Shown here one piece after another: positions 16,337 through 26,172 of a DNA stretch of 64,000 bases. The DNA lies in the NCBI RefSeq assembly GCF_003439925.1, contig NZ_QQRR01000001.1, positions 1,550,001-1,614,000 on the forward strand, read 5' to 3'. The notes under the pieces are model-generated. The model saw only the letters and a program-made list of their open reading frames with translations, was not told the origin of the DNA and ran no database searches. The first letter of the stretch is position 1. Each line of letters starts with the position of its first letter. Source of the stretch: Haloprofundus halophilus. GTDB lineage: Archaea; Halobacteriota; Halobacteria; Halobacteriales; Haloferacaceae. A program made the position numbers and the translations under genes.

Positions 16337-16795
16337 ATGACGTACGAAAACCTCGATGCAAAACTCATCAATGCACTGCTTGGCGACGGACGCGCGAGCC
16401 TTCGTAGTCTCGCCGAAGAACTCGACGTGTCGGTCACGACCATCTCGAACCACCTCCGCGACCTGGAGGCGGAAGGCGTCGTCGAAGGCTACACGCCCAT
16501 CGTCAACTACGACGCGCTCGGCTACGACGTGACGGCCGTCATCCAGTTGAAAGTCGAAGGCAGTGCGCTCCCCGACATCACCGAGCGACTGCAGGAGCAG
16601 AAGCAGATGATATCGGTGTACGAGGTGACGGGCGACTACGACGTCATCGCCATCGGCAAGTTCACGGACACCGACGGCATGAACCGGCAGATCAAGGAGT
16701 TGCTCACCGACGCGGACATCCGCGAGTCGAACACGAGCGTCGTGCTCAACGCCGTCGTCGAGAACCAGCAGTTCGAACTCGACGTCGAAGAGTAG
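16337..16795 (+). CDS. lrp: Lrp/AsnC-family transcriptional regulator
   Basis: A 152-residue regulator with an N-terminal winged HTH ([20 protein letters not shown] and [20 protein letters not shown], residues about 4-52) and a C-terminal RAM/AsnC effector domain ([19 protein letters not shown] to the end) that binds amino acids and forms octamers. The ATG at 16337 gives the family start; the GTG 15 bases upstream adds nothing conserved. It is divergent from glnA with a shared 126-bp control region, so control of glutamine synthetase and itself is likely by analogy with other haloarchaea; effector unknown. Confidence 0.93.
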   Translation: MTYENLDAKLINALLGDGRASLRSLAEELDVSVTTISNHLRDLEAEGVVEGYTPIVNYDALGYDVTAVIQLKVEGSALPDITERLQEQKQMISVYEVTGDYDVIAIGKFTDTDGMNRQIKELLTDADIRESNTSVVLNAVVENQQFELDVEE

Positions 16796-16932
16796 GCGGA
16801 GTTCGACTCGTTCTCGGCGTTCATCCGGCCGCGAGCGACGGCTTTGCGGCATTCCGGCTCTACGACGCTTCGGCTCTGGCCGGCAGGACTTCCCAGAGAA
16901 AGCTTATCGTGCATTGACCAGTCTGGTACGCT

Positions 16933-17364
16933 ATGCGTCTGGATAGACTCTCGATAGCTCTCGCGGCCGTGAGCGGGTTGATGTCTCTCATCGCTCTCGT
17001 TTACGGTCTCTACACTCTCTCGACTATTCCTGCCGACCCGCCGGGCGACGGCTTCGCACACGGACTCGCAGAAGGGTTCGCAATTGGTGCGACGTTCGTC
17101 GGTGTTCTCACTGCACTCTCCGTCACAAATCTGCTTCGTGAACGACGTCAGACGATGGACCGCCGTCGGCGAGTTCTTCTGTGGGTCGGCTGTGTGTTCT
17201 GTACCGTCGGTACGGTCGCGTTCGTCGGGTCGCTTCTCGTCCCGGCGGTCGGCAGTTTCACTGTCGTTCTCTCTAGTGCTGGAGTCGTTTTTGTCGGATG
17301 GGCAGTCTCGATGCTCACCGAGTACACACTGTGGGCAGAGCGTCACGACCCGGACGTAGTGTAG
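16933..17364 (+). CDS. Four-TM membrane protein of unknown function, less GC-rich
   Basis: A 143-residue protein with four predicted membrane segments (about residues 8-28, 45-67, 83-103 and 108-130) separated by a short basic loop (RERRQTMDRRRR). No enzymatic motif. The base composition is visibly less GC-rich and codon use more mixed (for example TCT, ATT, GTT codons) than in the neighbours, which hints at later acquisition. A TATA-like GCTTATCG about 30 bases before the ATG supports expression. Function unknown. Confidence 0.65.
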   Translation: MRLDRLSIALAAVSGLMSLIALVYGLYTLSTIPADPPGDGFAHGLAEGFAIGATFVGVLTALSVTNLLRERRQTMDRRRRVLLWVGCVFCTVGTVAFVGSLLVPAVGSFTVVLSSAGVVFVGWAVSMLTEYTLWAERHDPDVV

Positions 17365-17417
17365 CGACGACCGTCCGAACACCGAAGAGAAAAGGAGGTG
17401 CGAGCGCGCAGGCTGTT

Positions 17418-17646
17418 TACTCGAAGTCTTCCTCGAATACGAACGTCACAGTTCCACCTTTTGCTCGCTCACTCGCGTTCGCTCGCAAAAGCTGGACCAA
17501 AAGCCGCCAACTCCTCTACTCGAAGTCCTCTTCGAATACGAACGTCCCAGTTCCACCTTTTGCTCGCTCACTCGCGTTCGCCCGCAAAAGCTGGACCAAA
17601 AGCCGCTAACTCCTCTACTCGAAGTCCTCTTCGAATACGAACGTGC
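17418..17646. repeat. 99-bp tandem repeat that duplicates the 3' end of the aminopeptidase gene
   Basis: Two nearly identical 99-base units (17418-17516 and 17517-17615) lie directly behind the aminopeptidase. The first about 31 bases of each unit match the last codons and stop of that gene (17616-17646), which forms the third, partial copy. The rest of the unit is a spacer with TTTTGC...GCAAAA arms around the common haloarchaeal CTCACTCGCGTTCGC sequence. The units differ at about five positions. No protein of its own is supported here. Confidence 0.9.
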
Positions 17647-18700
17647 CGTTGCGCTGCACGACTTCGCCGTCGAGTTCGATGGTCGAGTTCTCGCTCATGT
17701 CGACGATCATGTCGACGTGTTCGGCGGACTCGTTGACCTCGTTCTCCTCGCCGACGCACTCGGCGTAGGCGCTGCCGACGGCCATGTGGACGGTGTCGCC
17801 CATCTTCTCGTCGAACAGCATGTTGTAGGTGAACTGGTCGATGGCGCGGTTCATCCCGATGCCGAGTTCGCCGAGGTAGCGAGAGCCCTCGTCGGTGTCG
17901 AGGATGCTCGTGAGTAGCTCTTCGTTGCGTTCGGCGCTGTGAGAGACGACCTTTCCGTTCTCGAACGTCAGGCGCGCGCCCTCGATTTCGCGGCCGTAGC
18001 GGTACAGCGGCAGGTCGAAGTAGACGTCGCCCTCGACGCTGTCCTTGACCGGCGCGGTGAACACCTCGCCGCCGGGGAGGTTCGCCTCGCCGTAGTCGTT
18101 GATGGTCTCGTTGCCCGCGAGGCTCATCGTCACGTCCGTCTCCTCGCCCGAGGTGATGCGCACCTCGTCGGCGTCGTTCATCAGGTCGACCATCTGCTGT
18201 TGGAACTCGCGCTGGGCGTCCCAGTCGAGCGTGACGGCGTCCCAGACGAAGTTCTCGTAGCCCTCGGTGCTCATCCCCGCGAGCTGGGCGTGACCCGTCG
18301 TCGGGTACTGGGTGAGACACCACGTCTTCGAGAGGCGCTCGTGGAGGATTTCTTGCTCTGCGCGGCGGAACGCGGCGTTCGTCTCGGGGGCCACGTCGGC
18401 TTTCTCGGAGACGTTACCGCCGCTTCGGGCGACGATGTACACGTCCATCTCCTCGTAGAGCGCGAGCTTGTGCGCCGGGGTGTCGAACTCGTCCTCGCGC
18501 GCGCGGAGGAACGCCCGCTCGGCGCGGTCGGAGTTGTTCAGGAAGATGGGGTTCGCGCCGCGGTCGCCGATGAGTTCGTGCAGCGCGACGGCGAGGTCCT
18601 CGGCCTCGCTCGGCACGTGGACGACGACGTTGTCGCCCGCTTCGATATCCGTCGAGTGGTCGACGATGGTCTGTGCGTGTTCGCGGATACGCGGGTCCAT
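17615..18700 (-). CDS. M29-family (thermophilic-type) metallo-aminopeptidase
   Basis: A 361-residue aminopeptidase of MEROPS family M29, a cytosolic dimetal exopeptidase that releases N-terminal residues from peptides. Family features are visible: the N-terminal Rossmann-like domain (GDNVVVHVPSEAEDLAVALH), metal-site segments EGARLTFENGKVV, YLGELGIGMNRAI and MGDTVHMAVGSAY, and the C-terminal VDMIVDMSEN. The ATG at 18700 fits the usual start (MDPRIREHAQTI); in-frame codons further upstream are not conserved-looking. Its last codons and stop are the origin of the tandem repeat immediately downstream. Substrate preference cannot be read from sequence. Confidence 0.93.
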   Translation of the reverse strand: MDPRIREHAQTIVDHSTDIEAGDNVVVHVPSEAEDLAVALHELIGDRGANPIFLNNSDRAERAFLRAREDEFDTPAHKLALYEEMDVYIVARSGGNVSEKADVAPETNAAFRRAEQEILHERLSKTWCLTQYPTTGHAQLAGMSTEGYENFVWDAVTLDWDAQREFQQQMVDLMNDADEVRITSGEETDVTMSLAGNETINDYGEANLPGGEVFTAPVKDSVEGDVYFDLPLYRYGREIEGARLTFENGKVVSHSAERNEELLTSILDTDEGSRYLGELGIGMNRAIDQFTYNMLFDEKMGDTVHMAVGSAYAECVGEENEVNESAEHVDMIVDMSENSTIELDGEVVQRNGTFVFEEDFE

Positions 18701-19046
18701 GACACGGGGTTCTTGCGGTGAGTGGATACGGTTTTCGAAGTTGTCGTCTGGATTTCGTGATTTCGCGGCGTGGGCGGCGAGTCGGTGAGTGACCGCTGAC
18801 CCGAGAACTGGGACAGAGAGCGGAGCTGCCGGTGAAGAGGAGGTGTGTTTCTGCTGCCGGGCGCGCCGAGAGACCGCACCACAGCCTCCCCATCCGATTC
18901 GCTCACTTCGTTCGCTCATCCCTCGCGCGCGACCCGTCGCCACGGAGGGCGACTGAGCCGCGCGCCATCGTATTCGCTTCACGGCCGTCTGCCCCTCCGT
19001 TTCCGCCACCACCGACTATTTCTCGCTGCGCCGGTATCGCCGTTGT
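18701..19046. other. 346-bp intergenic region between divergent aminopeptidase and ltaE
   Basis: No protein or RNA gene is supported here. It holds a weak A/T-richer patch near 18730 that may be the aminopeptidase promoter, a haloarchaeal-type TTCGCTCACTTCGTTCGCTC run near 18898, and an ACTATTTC element near 19013 at the right distance for ltaE. Confidence 0.5.
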
Positions 19047-20072
19047 ATGATAGACCTCCGGAGCGACACCGTCACGATGCCGAGCGACGAGATGCGCGAG
19101 GCCGCCCGCGACGCCGACGTCGGCGACGACGTCTACCGCGACGACCCGACCGTCAACGAGCTCGAACGCCGCGCGGCCGACCTCGTCGGCAAAGAGGCCG
19201 CGCTGTACGTCCCCTCGGGGACGATGGGCAACCAGATCGCCATCAGAGTCCACACCGACCGCGGTCAAGAGATCCTCTGCGACGAAGAGGCCCACGTCGT
19301 CAAGTGGGAACTCGGCGGCATCGCCCAGCTCTCGCAGCTCCAAGTTCGAACCATCGACTGCGGCGACCGGTGCGTCCCGACGCCCGAACAGGTCCGAGAG
19401 CGCTACGTCGAGGAGGACCTCCACCGACCCGGCACGGGTCTCCTGTCGCTCGAAAACACGCACAACAGTCGCGGCGGCGTCGCCGTCCCCAAAGAACACG
19501 TCGACGCCGCGGCGAGGGCGGCTCACGACCTCGGCGTCCCGGTCCACCTCGACGGCGCGCGCGTGTTCAACGCCGCCGTCGCCCTCGACGAAGACCCCGA
19601 ATCCCTGGTCGAGAACGTCGACAGCGTGATGTTCTGTCTCTCGAAGGGGCTCGGCGCGCCCGTCGGCTCGATTCTCGCCGGCGACGAGGAGTTCGTCGAC
19701 CGCGCCCGACGGACCAGAAAACTGCTCGGCGGCGGGATGCGTCAGGCGGGTATCATCGCCGCGCCCGGCCTCCTCGCGCTCAACAACGTCGACCGACTCG
19801 CCGAGGACCACGAGAACGCCCGGACGCTCGCGGCCGGACTGGACGCCATCGACGGCCTCCGCGCGCCGACGCCCGACTCGAACATCGTCGTCGTCGACGT
19901 CGCCGGCGCGGGGCTGACCGCCGACGAGTTCGTCGACGCCTGCGTCGACGAGGGCGTCGCCTGCGGGGCGTTCGGCGAGACGACCGTCCGACTCTGTACG
20001 AACTGGGACGTCTCCGCGGCCGACGTCGAGGAGGCGCTCGACCGCATTCCCGTGGCCGTCGAGTCGGCGTAG
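19047..20072 (+). CDS. ltaE: Low-specificity L-threonine aldolase
   Basis: A 341-residue PLP enzyme of fold type I that cleaves L-threonine or allo-threonine to glycine and acetaldehyde. The family start MIDLRSDTVTMPSDEMREA and the segments DDPTVNELERRAADLVGKEA and YVPSGTMGNQIA are clear; the PLP-binding lysine is in MFCLSKGLGAPVGS and the aspartate that contacts the pyridine nitrogen is in VHLDGARVFNAAV. A TATA-like element about 30 bases before the ATG suggests its own promoter. Length fits the family (about 340). Confidence 0.95.
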   Translation: MIDLRSDTVTMPSDEMREAARDADVGDDVYRDDPTVNELERRAADLVGKEAALYVPSGTMGNQIAIRVHTDRGQEILCDEEAHVVKWELGGIAQLSQLQVRTIDCGDRCVPTPEQVRERYVEEDLHRPGTGLLSLENTHNSRGGVAVPKEHVDAAARAAHDLGVPVHLDGARVFNAAVALDEDPESLVENVDSVMFCLSKGLGAPVGSILAGDEEFVDRARRTRKLLGGGMRQAGIIAAPGLLALNNVDRLAEDHENARTLAAGLDAIDGLRAPTPDSNIVVVDVAGAGLTADEFVDACVDEGVACGAFGETTVRLCTNWDVSAADVEEALDRIPVAVESA

Positions 20073-20123
20073 ACGGGGTGCGGACGCCGGACGAGCGCGG
20101 TGCTCCGAACGAATCAGTACCGC

Positions 20124-22538
20124 CTACTCGCCGCGCGGACCGCTGTTCGTTCCGAGCGTCGGAAACGCCTCCTCCGAGAGGTCCGCGCCGGATTCGCCGG
20201 ACTGGTCGTCCGCTTCGTGGGTGACGAAGTGGAAACAGGCACCGCCCTCGGGGCTGTCGCAGACGGTCACCGACCAGTCGTGCGCCTCCGCGATAGTGCG
20301 GACGATGTGGAGACCGACGCCGATGCCGTCGCCGCCGGTCGAGAAACCCCGGTCGAAGACGCGTTCGCGGTCCGCCTCGTCGACGCCGGGTCCGTCGTCG
20401 GCGACGAAGAAGCCGTCGTCGACCGGACCGACCGAGACGGAGACCGCGTCGCCGCCGTGTTCGACGGCGTTGCGAAAGAGGTTTTCGAACAGTTCGCGCA
20501 GTCGGCTCTCGTCGGCGTCGACGGCTATCGGCCCATCGGAGTGAAGCGTCGCGTTCGAGGTGTCGACGCCGCCCCACGCCCGCATCGCGATATCGGCGGC
20601 GTCCAGCGGCGTCCGCTCTTCGACGGTTCGGCCCGCCCGCGCCAGCGACAGCAGGTCGTCGATGAGGTCGTCCATCCGGCCGAGCGAGCGTTCGACGGCG
20701 TCGAGCGACTCCTCGGCGCCGGTCTCGCGCGCGATAGAGAGGTGGCCGACGGCGACCGACAGGGGGTTTCGGAGGTCGTGCGAGACGATGTGTGCGAACT
20801 CCTCTAACTGTTCGTTCTGCCTGGCGAGGCGCTTCTCGCGGCGGGTTCGCTCGGTGATGTCGGTGTAGATAGCGAAGCCCGCGACGTTCGTCTCGCCGAT
20901 GGCCAGCGGGACCACGTGGAGGAGGAACTCCCGCGGACCGTCGGCGGTGAGTCGTCGGCACTCGCGGCGGAGGCTCTCGCCGTCCTGTAGCTGCCGGTTG
21001 AGCCGCGAGGCGGAACTCGGGTCGGTCCCGTCGACGCCCTCCCCGACGATGTACTCGTCGACGTTCTCGCCGACGATACTGTCGGCGTCGTAGCCGAATA
21101 TCTCCTCGAACGCCGAGTTGACGCGCCGGACGATGGGTTCGCCGTCGACGAACTCGTAGGCGACGGCGGCGTCGGGGACGTTCTCGAACAGCGCGCTGAG
21201 TCGGTCGCGCTCGGCGGTGAGTTCGCGTTCGCGCGCGCGGAGCGTCCGCTCGGAGCGAATCCGGGAACGGGTCGTCCGGACGTACGAGACCAGAATCTCG
21301 GCGAACTCCAGGTCGCGCTCGTCGAAGGCGGCGGGTGTCGCCGAGAACGCCTGAAACACGCCCGCGTCGCCGATGGGGGTGCTGAGCACCGCGTGGTAGT
21401 TGTTGCTCACCGGTTGGGATTTGGCGTCGGTCTGGGCGTCGTCCACCAGGTACGAGCGGCTCTCGCGAAGCGTCCACCCGGAGAGGCCGTGGTCGACCGG
21501 AATCGTCTGTATCTCCCACTCGTGGTCGGTGTCGGACTCCGCGCGTATGCGGAACTCCCCGTCTTCGACCATCCGGATGTAGCAGGAGTCGAACGAGAGG
21601 ACGTTCTCGGCCGTCTCGATGGCCCGTCGGTACAGTTCGTCTTCGTCCGTGCAGCCGACGAGGTCCGTCGTCGCCTCGTGGAGACGGGCGATTTCCTCGC
21701 GGCGCCGTCGCAGTGCCTCCTCCGAGCGGATACGCGACAGCGTCTCCGTCGCGTACGTCACCAGCAACTCGGCGAGGTGGAGGTCCGTCTCGTCGAACGC
21801 GTCGGGCTGCGTCGAGATCGCCTGGAAGACGGCGTCGTCGCCGAGCGCGACGCTGAGACCCGACTGGTAGGCGACGTCCGAGGGTTCGGCCACCGGATGC
21901 GCGTGCAAATCGTCGATGACGAGCGACTCGCCGGTTCGGTACGTCCGTCCGGCGACGCCGCGCGACACCGGCAGTTCGTCGACGTGCGCCGAGGAGGGAC
22001 AGATCGCCTCCGGAACGACCCACTCGTCGCCGTCTGCGACGTCCTGGCGGTCGGCCGTCGGGTCGTCGGTGACGACGCCGACGTAACAGGTGTCGAACGC
22101 GAGCACCCGAGAGGCGATGTCGATCGTCGACTCGTACAGTTCGGCGGCGCTTCGAGCGCCGATGAGCGTCGCCGCGCCCCCGTGCAGTTTGGCGATTCGA
22201 CGGCGGTTCGCGCTGTCGTTTCGACGCGTCGCCCACCGAATCTGCGCCGGCAGCACCGACGGGGTCTCGGCGGGCGCGAACGCGTCGTACCGCTGCGGAC
22301 TGTCCACCGCGGTCGGCGAACCGTGCGTACAGAGAACCGTCGGAATCTCGCGCGCGGCACCCGAGAGCGAGAACGTGTCGGTGAGAACGAGGCAGTCGAC
22401 GCCCGCGAGGTTCTCGTCCACGGCGTCGAAGCCGCACCGCCGGACCGAAACCGTCTCCTCGGCGTCGAGAACGGCGTCGACGTTCTCGGCGGGGGCGTCC
22501 GCGACGAGAAGCACCTTGACCGACGATTTGGTTGGCAT
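20124..22538 (-). CDS. Multi-sensor histidine kinase (receiver-like, GAF, GAF, PAS, HisKA, HATPase)
   Basis: An 804-residue soluble sensor kinase. Order: a short receiver-like N-terminal domain (VKVLLVADAP..., residues about 8-100) lacking an obvious phospho-acceptor context; GAF 1 (about 115-265, ASRVLAFDTCYVGVV); GAF 2 (about 275-430, AENVLSFDSCYIRMV), clearly a paralogue of GAF 1; PAS (about 445-560, RVNSAFEEIFGYDADSIVGE); HisKA with the phosphorylated histidine in FAHIVSHDLRNPLSVA (about 590); HATPase with N box LRELFENLFRNAVEHGGD and G boxes DDGPGVDE and GIGVGLHIV. No membrane segment, so it senses cytoplasmic signals. No response regulator gene is adjacent; as often in haloarchaea the partner is elsewhere. 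Confidence 0.93.
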   Translation of the reverse strand: MPTKSSVKVLLVADAPAENVDAVLDAEETVSVRRCGFDAVDENLAGVDCLVLTDTFSLSGAAREIPTVLCTHGSPTAVDSPQRYDAFAPAETPSVLPAQIRWATRRNDSANRRRIAKLHGGAATLIGARSAAELYESTIDIASRVLAFDTCYVGVVTDDPTADRQDVADGDEWVVPEAICPSSAHVDELPVSRGVAGRTYRTGESLVIDDLHAHPVAEPSDVAYQSGLSVALGDDAVFQAISTQPDAFDETDLHLAELLVTYATETLSRIRSEEALRRRREEIARLHEATTDLVGCTDEDELYRRAIETAENVLSFDSCYIRMVEDGEFRIRAESDTDHEWEIQTIPVDHGLSGWTLRESRSYLVDDAQTDAKSQPVSNNYHAVLSTPIGDAGVFQAFSATPAAFDERDLEFAEILVSYVRTTRSRIRSERTLRARERELTAERDRLSALFENVPDAAVAYEFVDGEPIVRRVNSAFEEIFGYDADSIVGENVDEYIVGEGVDGTDPSSASRLNRQLQDGESLRRECRRLTADGPREFLLHVVPLAIGETNVAGFAIYTDITERTRREKRLARQNEQLEEFAHIVSHDLRNPLSVAVGHLSIARETGAEESLDAVERSLGRMDDLIDDLLSLARAGRTVEERTPLDAADIAMRAWGGVDTSNATLHSDGPIAVDADESRLRELFENLFRNAVEHGGDAVSVSVGPVDDGFFVADDGPGVDEADRERVFDRGFSTGGDGIGVGLHIVRTIAEAHDWSVTVCDSPEGGACFHFVTHEADDQSGESGADLSEEAFPTLGTNSGPRGE

Positions 22539-22690
22539 GAGAGAGAGTATTACTCAGATTAGTGTTTCAGCCCCAACATAACGATTCCGGAGCCAATCGG
22601 ACGGCGAGAAAATCCAGATTCACGGAGCCTCTGCCCCGGAAGGTGAGTGTTCGGTCGGTCGGGGAGTCGATGACGAATCGCCGGGGACCG

Positions 22691-23209
22691 TTACAGCATC
22701 GGGGCGAGCGAGGTATTCAGCCGCCAAATTTCGAAGTTGAGAACGGCGGCGAACGACGCCCAGAGCAGATAGGGGACGAGAAGCGCCGCCGCGCGGCGGT
22801 CGACGCGGGCGAACAGCGCGATGGTGACCACGACGGCGACCCAGAGTGCGACGATGATACCGAAGGCGACGAGCGGCAGCTGGAGCGCGAAGAACGCGGG
22901 TGTCCACGCGAGGTTCAGGACGAACTGCGCGGCGAAGGCGGCGTACGCGGCTCGAACCGCCGACGAGGGGCGGCGCTCCCACAGCAACCAGAGGGCGATT
23001 CCCTGCAGCGTGAACAGCGCCGTCCAGACGACGCCGAAGGTGATGGGCGGCGGGTAGAACCACGGTTTCTCGAGCGAGGCGAACCACGCCGTGTCCGGGC
23101 CGGCGAGCAGTGCGGGCGCCGCACCGACCGCGTTGACGAGGACGACGAACCCCAGTGCAGTCGCGAGCGAGCGTCCGTCCGGGAGCGTTCGGCTTTGCGT
23201 GCGTTCCAT
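22691..23209 (-). CDS. TspO/MBR-family membrane protein
   Basis: A 172-residue five-helix membrane protein of the TspO/peripheral benzodiazepine receptor family. The signature stretch is PALLAGPDTAWFASLEKPWF with YPPPITFGVVWTALF after it, and the C-terminal helix pair contains LLVPYLLWASFAAVLNFEIW, close to the family's tryptophan/asparagine-rich end. Homologues bind tetrapyrroles or carotenoid-related ligands and respond to light or oxidative stress. The ATG at 23209 is preferred to a GTG two codons earlier. Function here is inferred from the family only. Confidence 0.9.
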   Translation of the reverse strand: MERTQSRTLPDGRSLATALGFVVLVNAVGAAPALLAGPDTAWFASLEKPWFYPPPITFGVVWTALFTLQGIALWLLWERRPSSAVRAAYAAFAAQFVLNLAWTPAFFALQLPLVAFGIIVALWVAVVVTIALFARVDRRAAALLVPYLLWASFAAVLNFEIWRLNTSLAPML

Positions 23210-23319
23210 ACTCACCGTGAGGGACGCCGGGAGCCTAACGCTTCTCCCGACAAACCGATGGCGAAACGCCGCCCGGCGTTCCCGAATCCTTTTAGCCGGT
23301 CATCGGCCAAACAGAACCA

Positions 23320-26088
23320 ATGAGCAGCCTCGAATCGGAGTATCGTCTCGACTATTTCGAAGAGAACGACTTCGAACGCAAGGAGTGCGTCTCCTGCGGT
23401 GCCCACTTCTGGACGCGCGACCACGACCGCGAGACGTGCGGCGAACCGCCGTGCGACGAGTACAGCTTCATCGGCGACCCCGGGTTCGCCGAATCGCACA
23501 CGATGGAGGAGATGCGCGAGGAGTTCCTCTCGTTCTTCGAGGAGAACGGCCACACGCGTATCGAACCGTATCCGGTCGCGGCGAACCGCTGGCGCGACGA
23601 CGTGCTGCTGACGCAGGCGTCCATCTACGACTTCCAGCCGCTCGTCACCTCGGGCGAGACGCCGCCGCCGGCGAACCCGCTCTGCATCAGTCAGCCGTGC
23701 ATCCGAATGCAGGACATCGACAACGTCGGCAAGACGGGCCGCCACACGATGGCGTTCGAGATGATGGCCCACCACGCGTTCAACGCCCGCGAGGAGGTCG
23801 GCGACCGGTACGCCTACGAGGGCGAGGTGTACTGGAAGGACGAGACGGTGCAGTACTGCGACGAGTTCTTCGAGAGCCTCGGCGCGAACGTCGAGGAGAT
23901 AACGTACATCGAGGACCCGTGGGTCGGCGGCGGCAACGCCGGTCCCGCCATCGAGGTCATCTACAAGGGCGCGGAGCTGGCGACGCTCGTCTTCATGTCG
24001 ATGGAGCAGGACCCCGACGGCGAGTACGAACTGAAGGACGGCAACCGGTACTCGCCGATGGACACGTACATCGTCGACACCGGCTACGGTCTCGAACGCT
24101 GGACGTGGATGAGCCAGGGGACCCCTACGGTGTACGAGGCGGTCTACCCCGATATGATCGCGTTCCTCAAGGAGAACGCCGGCATCGACCACACCGACGA
24201 GGAGGAGGAACTCGTCCACCGCGCCGCGAAACTCGCCGGGGCGATGGACATCGACGAGGCCGAGGACATGAAGACGGCTCGCTCCGAAATCGCCGGGCGA
24301 CTCGACGCCGACGCCGACGAGTTGACCGAACTGATGCGGCCGCTCGAAGACATCTACGCCATCGCCGACCACTGTCGGACGCTCGCGTACATGTTCGGCG
24401 ACGGCATCGTCCCCTCGAACGTCGGGACGGGCTACCTCTCGCGGATGGTGCTTCGACGAACGAAGCGACTGGTCGACAACGTCGGCGTCGACGCGCCGCT
24501 GGACGAACTCGTCGACATGCAGGCCAAGCGCCTCGGCTACGAGAACCGCGACACGGTTCGCGACATCGTCCGCACCGAGGAGCGCAAGTACCGCGAGACG
24601 CTCGAACGCGGCGGTCGGCGCGTCCGCCAGTTGGCCGAGGAGTTCGCCGAGAAGGGCGAGCCGATTCCGACGCAGGAGCTCATCGAGCTGTACGACAGCC
24701 ACGGCATCCAGCCCGACATGGTGCAGGAGATAGCCGACGAGCGCGACGTCGACGTGGAAATTCCCGACGACTTCTACTCGCTCGTCGCCGCGCGCCACGA
24801 GACGCCCCAGCAGACCGAGGCGGCCACGGAGCGCGACGAACGGCTCTCGGACCTCCCGGAGACCGAGCGACTCTACTACGACGACCAGGAGCGCACGGAG
24901 TTCGAGGCCGTCGTCCTCGACGTGTTCGAGCGCGAGGACGGCTACGACGTCGTGTTGGACCAGACGATGTTCTACCCAGAAGGCGGCGGTCAACCCGCCG
25001 ACCACGGCCATCTCGTCTCCGACGACGGCTCCGTCGAAGTGAGCGACGTGCAGCGTCGCGACGGCGTCATCCTCCACCGGACCGACGCCGACCCCGGCAA
25101 GGGCGAGTTCGTCCGCGGGCAGGTCGACATCGAACGTCGCCGCAGCCTGATGCAACACCACACCGCGACGCACATCGTCGGCTACGCGGCCCGAGAGGTC
25201 GTCGGCGACCACGTCCGACAGGCGGGCGCGCAGAAAGGCGTCGAGCGCTCGCGTTTCGACGTCACCCACTACGAGCGGCTCACGCGCGAGCAGGTCGAGG
25301 AGATAGAGCGCGTCGCCAACCGACTCGTCCGCGACAACGTCCCGGTGAAACAGGAGTGGCCCGACCGCAACGACGCACAGGAGAAGTACGGCTTCGACCT
25401 CTATCAGGGCGGCATCCCGCCGGGCGAGCAGATTCGACTCATCCAGGTCGCCGACGACATCCAGGCCTGCGGTGGCACGCACGTCAAGCGGACCGGCGAC
25501 ATCGGCACGATCAAAATCCTCACCACCGAGCCCGTGCAGGACGGCGTCGAGCGCATCATTTTCGCGGCGGGCGACGCCGCGATTCGCGCGACTCAGGAGA
25601 CGGAGAACTACCTGCGCGACGCGGCCGAGGTGCTCGACGTCAACCCCGAGGACGTGCCGGACACCGCCGAGCGGTTCTTTACCGAGTGGAAGGAGCGCGG
25701 TAAGCAGATAGACCGCCTGAAGCAGGAACTCGCCGAGGCTCGCGCCGCGGCCGAAGCCGAGGAGATAGACGTGGGCGGGACGCCCGCCGTCGTCCAGCGA
25801 CTCGACACCGACACCGACGAACTCCGCGCGACGGCCACCGCGCTCTCAGAGGACGGGAAGGTCGCCGTCCTCGGCAGCGGCGCGGGCGGCAGCGCCCAGT
25901 TCGTCGTGAGCGTCCCCGACGGCGTCGCCATCAACGCCGGCGAAGTCGTCGGCGAACTCGCCGGGAGGGTCGGCGGCGGCGGCGGCGGTCCCGCGGACTT
26001 CGCGCAGGGCGGCGGCCCGGACGTCGACAGCCTCGACGAGGCGCTCGACAGCGCGCCCGACGTGCTTCGGAACGTTCTGAACGCGTAG
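23320..26088 (+). CDS. alaS: Alanyl-tRNA synthetase (archaeal type)
   Basis: A 922-residue class II synthetase that charges tRNA-Ala. It has the archaeal N-terminal extension with a cysteine-rich zinc-like segment ([11 protein letters not shown]), class II motif 2/3 regions in the catalytic domain ([27 protein letters not shown]), the editing domain metal ligands HHTATHIV (HxxxH, about residue 610) and [11 protein letters not shown] (CxxxH, about residue 720), and the C-terminal oligomerisation domain ending in a glycine-rich hinge ([18 protein letters not shown]). The ATG fits the usual start. Confident identification. Confidence 0.98.
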   Translation: MSSLESEYRLDYFEENDFERKECVSCGAHFWTRDHDRETCGEPPCDEYSFIGDPGFAESHTMEEMREEFLSFFEENGHTRIEPYPVAANRWRDDVLLTQASIYDFQPLVTSGETPPPANPLCISQPCIRMQDIDNVGKTGRHTMAFEMMAHHAFNAREEVGDRYAYEGEVYWKDETVQYCDEFFESLGANVEEITYIEDPWVGGGNAGPAIEVIYKGAELATLVFMSMEQDPDGEYELKDGNRYSPMDTYIVDTGYGLERWTWMSQGTPTVYEAVYPDMIAFLKENAGIDHTDEEEELVHRAAKLAGAMDIDEAEDMKTARSEIAGRLDADADELTELMRPLEDIYAIADHCRTLAYMFGDGIVPSNVGTGYLSRMVLRRTKRLVDNVGVDAPLDELVDMQAKRLGYENRDTVRDIVRTEERKYRETLERGGRRVRQLAEEFAEKGEPIPTQELIELYDSHGIQPDMVQEIADERDVDVEIPDDFYSLVAARHETPQQTEAATERDERLSDLPETERLYYDDQERTEFEAVVLDVFEREDGYDVVLDQTMFYPEGGGQPADHGHLVSDDGSVEVSDVQRRDGVILHRTDADPGKGEFVRGQVDIERRRSLMQHHTATHIVGYAAREVVGDHVRQAGAQKGVERSRFDVTHYERLTREQVEEIERVANRLVRDNVPVKQEWPDRNDAQEKYGFDLYQGGIPPGEQIRLIQVADDIQACGGTHVKRTGDIGTIKILTTEPVQDGVERIIFAAGDAAIRATQETENYLRDAAEVLDVNPEDVPDTAERFFTEWKERGKQIDRLKQELAEARAAAEAEEIDVGGTPAVVQRLDTDTDELRATATALSEDGKVAVLGSGAGGSAQFVVSVPDGVAINAGEVVGELAGRVGGGGGGPADFAQGGGPDVDSLDEALDSAPDVLRNVLNA

Positions 26089-26172
26089 GCTCGCGGACGG
26101 TCGGTCCCTCTGTCTCTTTCTCCGCGACTCGCAGACGTAACGCTGACAGTGTCGAGAGACGAGCATCCGTCA

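Noticed and set aside
18701-19046. RNA gene or small protein in the 346-bp gap
   Set aside because: No tRNA-like fold, no conserved motif and only shadow frames extending from the neighbouring genes.
19780-22437. 885-codon open frame overlapping the histidine kinase
   Set aside because: Low-complexity Arg-rich translation without domains; the kinase frame on the same strand has GAF, PAS, HisKA and HATPase motifs.
23091-25703. 870-codon open frame overlapping alaS
   Set aside because: Shadow frame of the alanyl-tRNA synthetase gene, again Arg/Pro-rich with no motif.
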